A stretch of DNA of 64,000 bases from Ligustrum vulgare (Eukaryota; Streptophyta; Magnoliopsida; Lamiales; Oleaceae), in NCBI GenBank assembly GCA_963555705.1, contig OY743174.1, positions 53,962,234 through 54,026,233 on the forward strand, in the 5' to 3' direction. Numbering within the stretch: position 1 is the first letter of the stretch; every line of letters begins with the position of its first letter. The position numbers were made by a program, and so were the translations under genes. Positions 56,904-64,000 of the stretch are shown here, piece by piece. The notes under the pieces were generated by a model. It had not been told where the DNA came from. It saw nothing but the letters and a program-made list of their open reading frames with translations, and did not search any database.

Positions 56904-57902
56904 AGTTGGGTTATGGGTTAAATACTTAGTGTAATGCCCGAGTTTTAAATACCCGAATCGTCACTTCATCATCTCAATTAACTTTTTAAATAAAATTAAG
57001 CGAAAAATAACTGAAATTTCAATGACGTAATTTTATAAAAATTGACTCAAATGGTCAAAATTCGAATATATAAAATAACTTGAAAAAACAAACTTGAAAT
57101 AAATGAGTTTCAATTTCAAATAAAAAAATTTCAAAAATCTCAATAATGGCCACCATCGTACGCCTCGTCGCCAACTCCATCATCTGCAAAATTGATTTTT
57201 TGGAAAACGTGAGTATTTCTTTATAAACTAACGCATAATAATCATTTGACATTATAAATTAAAACACATAATCATGATATTCAAGTCTCAGGTGTCAAAC
57301 GATCACCAGTAGTCTCATGAACAAGTAAATAATTACAAGTTCAAGTCTCATGCATTTAAGCAAGTAATTTCTCGTAACATAGTCTCATACTTGAAAAATA
57401 AGTAATTCTCATGAACACATTCATACATGCTAAATTATAATCCAAATAATCATTGATGCGCATTTTGAAAATAAAAGTTCGTAGATTAGAGTCTACCTTA
57501 TTTCTCGAGTTATTGAGCAAGCAGGAATAATACTTCTAATTCTCTGGCACTTCGTCTAGCCCTATAAATAAATGACTAATATTAGACTTTTGGATAAAGA
57601 AAACTTTAAAAGTATATTTGTGTAAAAGAAAAAAATAGAGCTTTAAGAACTTTAGGAACTAAAACGTGAAAATTGAAAAAGTTAGGGACTGTTCGTGCAA
57701 TAATGGAATTGGAATTAGGGACTAATTCATAACTTTTTAGAAATAAAGGGGTTGGCAAAAATATTTTAAAACTGCAGGGCTTAAAATAATAAATTTTAAA
57801 ACTAGGGACTGAAATTAAATATTTTAGGACTGAATTAATTGATTTTAAAACTGAAGGGACTAAAAGGGCAATTTTCGAAAATCAGAATTTTGATTTATAT
57901 AT

Positions 57903-57906
<4 letters not shown>

Positions 57907-57938
<32 letters not shown>
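57907..57938. repeat. (CT)n microsatellite in the 3' LTR
   Basis: About 32 bp; the matching tract in the other LTR (63562-63625) is about 64 bp. Confidence 0.95.
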
Positions 57939-57942
<4 letters not shown>

Positions 57943-58372
57943 ACAGAGAAGAGAGGGCGAGCGAAGCTTGCCCCTTTCTCCAGTTCGTGGCCGCCGGTTG
58001 GACATCGGCGGTTGTACTGTCGTTGCAAGGAAGCAGCAAGGCCGGTGGAGTGGTGGGTGAAAGGTGAAGGTTTGGGTCAGATTTTTTGTGTGAAAATCAG
58101 GGTAAACCAAGGCTTGACTTTGGGCGTTTTCTGGTGAAAGCAGGGTTGAACGTGCCGGTGGTTGAGGTAAGGTAATGGGCTAACTTATTACTTGTTTTGA
58201 GTTTGATTTTTGGGTGCCAATATTTGGAAATTTGAAGTGGCAAAGGTGAATTCGAGATGGTAGTGTTTTGATGTGGCTGTGGTGAACTCGGTCATAGAGG
58301 TTGATTGTAGGGTGATGATTCTGGGGTTGCATATTGTTTGAGGACTGCGGAGTGCTTGAAGCCGGTGACGAG

Positions 58373-59147
58373 TAGAGATGGCAATGAGTTGGGTATGGGT
58401 CGGGTTTGCCAAACTCGTACCCTACCCACTAGAGATTTACAACATCCATACCCTACCCATTACCTATTTAAAAATGATGGGTCGGGGATGGGTCGGAAGT
58501 GGGTCAGGGGGTATGCTTCCATACCCATTTAAACCCATTAACTATTTTTTATATATTTATTTTTTTAATACACTTGTTGGTGTGAAAAACTCTAAAACTA
58601 TATATATACTTCCATGATTCACATTGATATATAATGGTTTGTGCAAGATATTAAAAAATGAATTTTTTACTCTTTTCCACAAGTAGCAACTACTGTTGTT
58701 AAAATATATATATATATAATATTTTATTATAAAAACTATCAAAATCTGATAAAAATTAGCTAAAAATTCACTACCGACACGACGTATTGAAGTTTAGAGA
58801 AATTGATCTTATCTATAATACACTTGTACTTATTTTTTTAATGATTTTACTATATTAAGAAATTACTTCCCAATAACAATATATGGTCATATCTCTCCCT
58901 TATTTTTTTAACGATTTTTTTTACAAAATCATTTTTATTTTAAATTTTATAATTCTTTAAGGAAACTAATGGGTATGCAGGTCGGGTATGAGTTTTGCAG
59001 TAAAACCCACACCCTACCCATACCCATGTCGGGTTTTAACATTTACCTCCATACCCGACCCACAAACTCATTTAGTCGGGTAATCCCCGCTTGTTTATGT
59101 CATGTCCCCAACGGATATCGGGTCCGTGGGTATTACTGCCATCCCTG
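58373..59147. mobile_element. Non-autonomous hAT element with exact 8-bp TSD
   Basis: 775 bp with ends TAGAGATGGCAAT and TACTGCCATCCCTG, inverted repeats at 10 of 13 positions. Exact TSD GTGACGAG at 58365-58372 and 59148-59155. Subterminal GGGTATGGGTCGGG and CATACCC/TACCCA motifs lie on opposite strands at the two ends. The AT-rich middle has no transposase. Confidence 0.9.
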
Positions 59148-59714
59148 GTGACGAGGGATTCGAGCCTTAGGCCGCTGACAGATCCGTGGTGGTGATTTGT
59201 GACTGTGGTGAGGCTTGGTTCGGTTTTGGTGTCCATTTGAGGAAATTCAAAACTGGGCAGTAGTGTAGCTCGGGTGCAGTGAGACTCATTGATTGCCTAT
59301 TGTGTATGTTGGTGGTTTAAAAATTGGCCGACAAGTGATTCTCAGTTGGATGTTGGACATCAATGTTTGTGTTTTGAAACTGGATGGGTTCAGCTTTGGT
59401 GTTTGTGTGTATTGCAAACATGAAGGAAAACTTACCCAAATTCTTGCAGTGCTCGTAAGTGAAGAAAAATGGAGAGAGAAAGAAGATTATTATATATAGG
59501 CTGATCTGTAACTCCTGTGTGTTGATGATGAATTAATCAGCCATTGAATGGCAATAAAATTTGGACGTTTCACGTTTCAAGAATTTGAATTGAAAGAAAC
59601 TGTTACTGAACATTGATGGGGAACGTTTGGTGTTGAAGAAAGTTGAATGGCTGGAGTTATATTTGTATTTGGTTGAGAAATTAACTTCTGCATTGATTTA
59701 AAAATTTAATAAAA

Positions 59715-59763
59715 ATGATGATGATGATGATGATCATAATAATAATAATAATAATAATAATAA
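59715..59763. repeat. (ATG)n-(AAT)n microsatellite in the 3' LTR
   Basis: About 19 bp ATG units followed by about 28 bp AAT units. Confidence 0.95.
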
Positions 59764-60007
59764 ATCAATAAAATTGAATATTGAATTAAAATAAAAATTT
59801 GGGTTTAAAAATGAGATAATGATTTTTGACAAATTTTGAAATCTCAAATTGGACTTAAAATTATGAATTTTCAATTTCTTTCTTAAAATCTCAAAATAAC
59901 TAATAGACTAGATGAAAGCGCTAATTTTGACTGTTAAGAGTTGGAGAGTCGTAGCGACAAGTTCGTTAAAACTAACTTTTAAATTTGAAAATTTCTCGGT
60001 CGCTACA

Positions 60008-60020
60008 ACCTTCCCTACTT
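60008..60020 (-). other. Polypurine tract of the gypsy element
   Basis: On minus AAGTAGGGAAGGT lies immediately before the LTR start TGTAGCG. Confidence 0.75.
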
Positions 60021-60117
60021 AAAATAATTTCGTCTTCGAAATTTAACTCATTTATTCTGGGAGGTCTGGGTATTTGACAAGAACGTCTTCTTCCTTTTCC
60101 AGGTGACCTCAACTTTA

Positions 60118-61438
60118 TTATATATATCTCATTGGACTTTGACTAAAGAAACTTCTCATTTTCAAAGGACATGGACTTTTCTTAACATGATAATCAATCA
60201 TCTCACTTACGTGTAAGTCTACTCCCAAAACTATACCATCGAAATCTATCAATATCTTTCTAGCTATCCTATGAATATCGATCGTTTCTCCGAATAGCAT
60301 ACTAATCTCAAAAATATTACTAGTTTCGAACTAGCTAAGGATACTTCAGATAATACGTTGCATCAAAGTTTGTTATGAAATTTATAGGGATGCTGATAGT
60401 ATACCTGTGCTCACATCATAATCTTGATTGGAGTCCTCATGGGTCATAGAGAATACCCTGGCCTTTCCTTTCTTTGCTTGATCGATTTTCCTAGGCCCTA
60501 GCCTGCTCATTGTTCCCAGCTGACCCGGAGCGACAATCCTTTGCCATGTGACCCTGCTTCCCGCATTTGTAGCAAACACCTTTACCCCATAGACACTCCT
60601 CACGATGGGGCTTCTGACACTTAGGGCATAAGGGAGTAAAACCTTACTTCGGTCCTCCATTAGGCTTATTGTTGGGTTTCTTGTTAGGTGTGTTGCTCCC
60701 GTTCGCATTCTGATCTTGATTGTGGTTCTGCCATTTCTTTTTACCCTGCTCGTTCTCGGAACACTGTCGTCCATACTTTACACTGGCATAGGCCACGCCC
60801 TGAGCTTTACGTACAACTTCTCGATAGGTAGGCTGCTCATGTGAACTAACAATTTGTCTGATCTCCGAACGTAGGCCTCTCTCTCAAATTGACGAGCCTT
60901 TTTAGCATTGGTCTCCACCAAATGTAGAGCATATCGTGATAGCTCCTCGAACTTTTTCTCATAGTCCGTTATGTCCATCTCTCCCTGAGTCGAACGCAAA
61001 AACTCGGTCTCCGTATGGTCTCGGAGGGCTTGTGGGAAGAACTTGTCTCTGACCTCGGCTTTTAAATTCATCCCATGCCAAAGCTGCTTGTTCCTCTTCT
61101 GTTCTGGTATGCGATGCAGACTCCCACCAAAAGTCTGTCCTTCCGACTAACATGAACTCAGAGCATAAAATCTTCCTATCATCGGGACAAGATATGTGCC
61201 TGAAGATCTTCTTGATTGTTTGTAGCCATTCTTCAACGGCTAGCTGTCCATTTCCTCCGTTAAATGTAGGCGGGCGGTCTCTTCGAAATTGCTCTATTAT
61301 CGGCACCATGGAAACTACTGGAGCCTGCCTCAAACTTTGTACTGCCTGGAGTAGATCCCTGATAACCGTGAACTGGGCTGTGGAGCCCTGTTCTGGGGTA
61401 GCCTGATCCGATGCAGTTCTGTTTCCTTGCCTCGACAT
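60118..61438 (-). pseudogene. Gypsy gag-zinc knuckle-protease start, broken
   Basis: On minus from ATG 61438: MSRQGNRTASDQ, then RRDRPPTFNGGNGQLAVEEW, HISCPDDRKILCSEFML and WWESASHT, the retrotransposon gag core. A frameshift near 61060 moves the frame to DKFFPQALRDHTETEFL and DYEKKFEELSRYALHLVET, still gag. A further shift leads to a zinc knuckle CYKCGKQGHMAKDC (near 60570-60530) and ARVFSMTHEDSNQ (near 60460), the usual linker into protease. A last piece near 60230 (FDGIVLGVDLHVSEMIDY) is from the protease C-terminal half; its catalytic DSG part and all of pol are missing. Confidence 0.85.
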
Positions 61439-61693
61439 TTCCTTTAAAAAAAAAAAACAAAATATATTCTTTTAAACTTTTTTTTTTTAAATCAACATCA
61501 TGATAATGTACTCAACTCCAATTAAAAAAAAATATATATCTTTATTAATAACTCAAAGTCCTTCAAGTGGGGATACAAAAATAGGAGGGCGTGAAATGCC
61601 ACATAGCTCAAAATAAGTAAAGCCTATTCTACTACCAACTCTAGTGATCTACTAGGTAACAGACGACTCAACATTCGAGATTTCCCCTAGTGC

Positions 61694-62186
61694 TTCATCA
61701 GCATCTTCCTATGGTTCCTCCTCTGGGTCCTTCTTCCGGATCTTCTTCAGGTTTTTCTTCTTCCAGTTCTTCTTCTGGGTCCTCCTCGGGATCGCTCTCG
61801 AGCACCAACTTAGCTCCTTACCCAGGTTCGGGCTTGGTTGTTGTTACCTCACCAGGAGAGAACCCCAAAAGGTCCTTGTGGTACATAGGCCAGTACGACA
61901 CAAGTCTCTCGTAGAAAGAGTCGTAGTCGAGATCTGCGTTAATGGATGTATTCACGTCCATGTATATCAAGCGAGCTATATCTCGTGTATTATCCGGAAA
62001 GGACGAGATCAAATGATTGATCTACCGGGAGTCGTTGGTCACATAGCAGTATTGCATTGCTCGATTACGTAAGTAACTCACTTGCCCAACATGCTGGTTG
62101 ATATTCCATTCAGGCCTAGGTTTAAAGTGGTCATAGTCCCTAGCGACTATCTCTGCGTGACTAGATTTGAACTTGATTCCATGTCC
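61694..62186 (-). pseudogene. Additional reading frame in the gypsy leader, upstream of gag
   Basis: On the minus strand one frame of about 160 codons between the PBS and gag has two interruptions: TAG at about 62021 and TAA at about 61819. It reads, in parts, HAEIVARDYDHFKPRPEWN, INHLISSFPDNTRDIARLIY, YDSFYERLVSYWPMYHKDLL, then a strongly acidic tail with repeated EEDPEE/EEKPEEDPEE and a stop before gag. The mix of aromatic and acidic residues is protein-like. It may start at a splice acceptor (TGATTTTAG at 62186). I do not recognise the family. The remaining leader up to the PBS (62187-62550) is non-coding. Confidence 0.55.
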
Positions 62187-62550
62187 TAAAATCAATTATG
62201 CAAATTCCAATTAGGATAAGTTCTTTAATCTCTCTAAGTTAAATTACGAGGATGTAAAATAAAATCTTTAATTATTTCCAATTATGCTCAAACTCGTTTT
62301 CCGGTTTGGATACAAGCTCTTTCTTTTCTAATTTCTCATAAAAATAATCTTATGTATCTTCTAGTTGATACAAGCTCTTCTTCTTCTTCTCTAAATTCTC
62401 ATAAAATAATCTCATGTATCCAAAATAATTGATCATGTCTAAACATACTTTTTTTTACCTCGGAGTCGGTGATGGTGGTGGCAAATTTTCATTGCTAAAA
62501 ATATTTTTGAAAATCTCTTTTGAAAATTTGGGAGTCTACAGAAACGTAGA

Positions 62551-62566
62551 CCTTGCTCTGATACCA
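62551..62566 (-). other. Primer binding site of the gypsy element
   Basis: On minus TGGTATCAGAGCAAGG, initiator tRNA-Met type, two bases from the 5' LTR. Confidence 0.9.
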
Positions 62567-62568
62567 TC

Positions 62569-63559
62569 TGTAACGCCCCGAGTTCTAAATACCCCGATCG
62601 TCACTTCATCGTCTCAATTAACTTTCTAAATAAAATTAAGCGGAAAACAACTGAAATGTCAATCACGTAATTTTATAAAAATTGACTCAAATGGTCAACA
62701 ATTCGAATATATAAAATAACTTGACAAAACAAACTTGAAATAAATGAGTTTCAATTTCAAATAAAAACATTTCGAAAATCTCAATAATGGCCACCATCGT
62801 ACGTCTCGTCGCCAACTCCATCATCTGCAAAATTGGTTTTTTGGAAAACGTGAGTATTTCAAAGAAAAACTCAGTAAACTAACGCATAATAATCATTTGA
62901 CATTATAAATTAAAACACATAATCATGATATTCAAGTGTCAAACGATCACCAGTAGTCTCATGAACAAGTAAATAATCACAAGTTCAAGTCTCATGCATT
63001 TAAGTAAGTAATTTCTCGTAACATAGTCTCATGCCTTGAAAAGCAAGTAATTCTCATGAACACATTCATACATGCTAAATTATAATCCAAATAATCATTG
63101 ATGCGCATTTTGAAAATAAAAGTTTGTAGATTAGAGTCTACCTTATTTCTCGAGTTATTGAGCAAGCAGGAATAATACTTATAATTCTCTCGTGCCTCGT
63201 CTAGCCCTATTAATAAATGACTAATATTGGACTTTTGGATAAAGAAAGCTTTAAAAGTATATTTGTGTAAAAGAAATTAAAAGTATATTTGTGTAAAAGA
63301 AAAAAAAATAGAGCTTTTAAGAACTTTAGGGACTAAAACGTGAAAATTGGAAAAGTTAGGGATTGTTCGTGCAATAGTGGAATTGGAATTAGGGACTGAT
63401 TCATAACTTTTCAGAAATAAAGGGGTTTGCTAAAATATTTTAAAACTGCTGGGCTTAAAATAATAACTTTTAAAACTTGGGACTGAAATTAAATATTTTA
63501 GGATTGAATTAATTGATTTTAAAAGCGAAGGGACTAAAAGGGCAATTTTCGAAAATCAG

Positions 63560-63629
<70 letters not shown>

Positions 63630-64000
63630 CAGAGAAGAGAGGGCAAGAGATGGCGAGCGAAGCTCGCCCCTTCTCCGGTTCGTGGCCACCGACGGTTGTA
63701 TCTTCGTTGCGAGGAGGAAGTAAGGCCGGTGGAGTGGTGGGTGAAAGGTGAAGGTTTGGGTCAGATTTTGTGTGTGAAAATCAGGGTAAATCGAGGCTTG
63801 ACTTTGGGCATTTTCCGGTGAAAGCGAGGTCGAACGTGCCGGTGGTTGAGGTAAGGTAATGGGCTAACTTATTACTTGTTTTGGGTTTGATTTTTGGGTG
63901 CCAATATTTGGGAATTTGAAGTGGTAGAGGTGAATTCGAGAGGGTAGTGTTTTGATGTGGCAGTGGTGAACTCGGTCATATAGGTTGGTTGTAGGGTGAT
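62569..64000 (-). repeat. 5' LTR of the gypsy element (partial, leaves the window)
   Basis: Matches 56930-58320 of the other LTR with scattered mismatches and small indels (for example a 20-bp tandem duplication of AAAGTATATTTGTGTAAAAG near 63255-63300 present only here). Confidence 0.9.
63562..63625. repeat. (CT)n microsatellite in the 5' LTR
   Basis: About 64 bp of CT, twice the length of the tract in the other LTR. Confidence 0.95.

Larger units (their letters stand above)
56930..60007 (-). repeat. 3' LTR of the minus-strand gypsy element
   Basis: About 3078 bp, of which 783 bp are a hAT insertion plus its duplicated target. It aligns with 62569-64000 over the shared part, including the (CT)n tract, the GGGACTAAAA-type spacer units and GTGCCGGTGGTTGAGGTAAG. 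Confidence 0.88.
56930..64000 (-). mobile_element. Ty3/gypsy retrotransposon, minus strand, running off the window
   Basis: 3' LTR at 56930-60007 (TGTAATGCCC...CGCTACA on the plus strand) and 5' LTR from 62569 to beyond the window. Minus orientation is given by the tRNA-Met type PBS (62551-62566) and the polypurine tract at 60008-60020. Internal region of only 2.56 kb with an extra leader ORF, gag, a zinc knuckle and the start of protease; reverse transcriptase and integrase are missing. Gag text (FRRDRPPTFNGGNG) and the LTR ends suggest the chromovirus Tekay/Del or a related lineage; the lineage call is tentative. Confidence 0.88.

Noticed and set aside
61690..61914. Serine-rich plus-strand frame
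   Set aside because: Antisense of the acidic GAA/GAG-rich leader frame of the gypsy element; Ser codons are the complement of Glu/Gly-rich codons.
1..64000. CRISPR arrays, bacterial operons, phage genes
   Set aside because: No regularly spaced repeats of that type and no prokaryotic gene organisation; all evidence points to a plant nuclear genome.

Overview
The window is a stretch of plant (eudicot-type) nuclear DNA. It is AT-rich, host genes contain introns, and the space between genes is filled with plant transposons (Ty1/copia, Ty3/gypsy, Helitrons, MULE, hAT and Tourist-like MITEs). A short plastid rRNA insertion is also present. The species cannot be fixed from the sequence alone.

Host genes are few. 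(1) Positions 1-272 hold the 3' end of an unidentified gene. (2) Positions 4939-6473 hold the first three exons of a chloroplast-envelope copper P-type ATPase (PAA1/HMA6-like), with no later exons visible. (3) Positions 42809-48813 hold a complete five-exon Pumilio (PUM12-like) RNA-binding protein gene. (4) Positions 52220-52465 hold a small SAUR auxin-response gene. (5) Positions 37162-37458 hold a small GRF zinc-finger ORF inside a MULE-type element.

Layout of the repeats. 1.16-4.54 kb: a deleted copia element with an 805-bp solo LTR nested in its gag-pol. 11.05-21.16 kb: an Athila-like gypsy element with only gag-protease, carrying a nested 1589-bp solo LTR. 21.4-23.3 kb: Helitron A on the minus strand. 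24.8-26.1 kb: a hAT element with an exact 8-bp target duplication. 27.77-38.48 kb: a three-level nest, in which a MULE (9-bp TSD) is split by a 9.0-kb copia (5-bp TSD), itself split by a 2.8-kb Helitron (A/T insertion site). 38.59-41.50 kb: Helitron B. 50.5-53.2 kb: a MITE cluster. 53.5-53.9 kb: a plastid rrn16 fragment inside a hAT-like remnant. 54.2-56.8 kb: a copia pol fragment. 56.93 kb to the window end: a minus-strand gypsy element with ~3-kb LTRs, one of them hit by a 775-bp hAT.

The most noteworthy items are the GRF zinc-finger/membrane ORF carried between ~230-bp MULE TIRs; the Helitron family whose members share internal deletions of the Rep-helicase gene; clusters of CG-rich palindromes at similar positions within two unrelated LTRs; and an extra acidic reading frame upstream of gag in the right-hand gypsy element. 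All alignments were made by eye. Element boundaries stated with a TSD are strong; the others are approximate.
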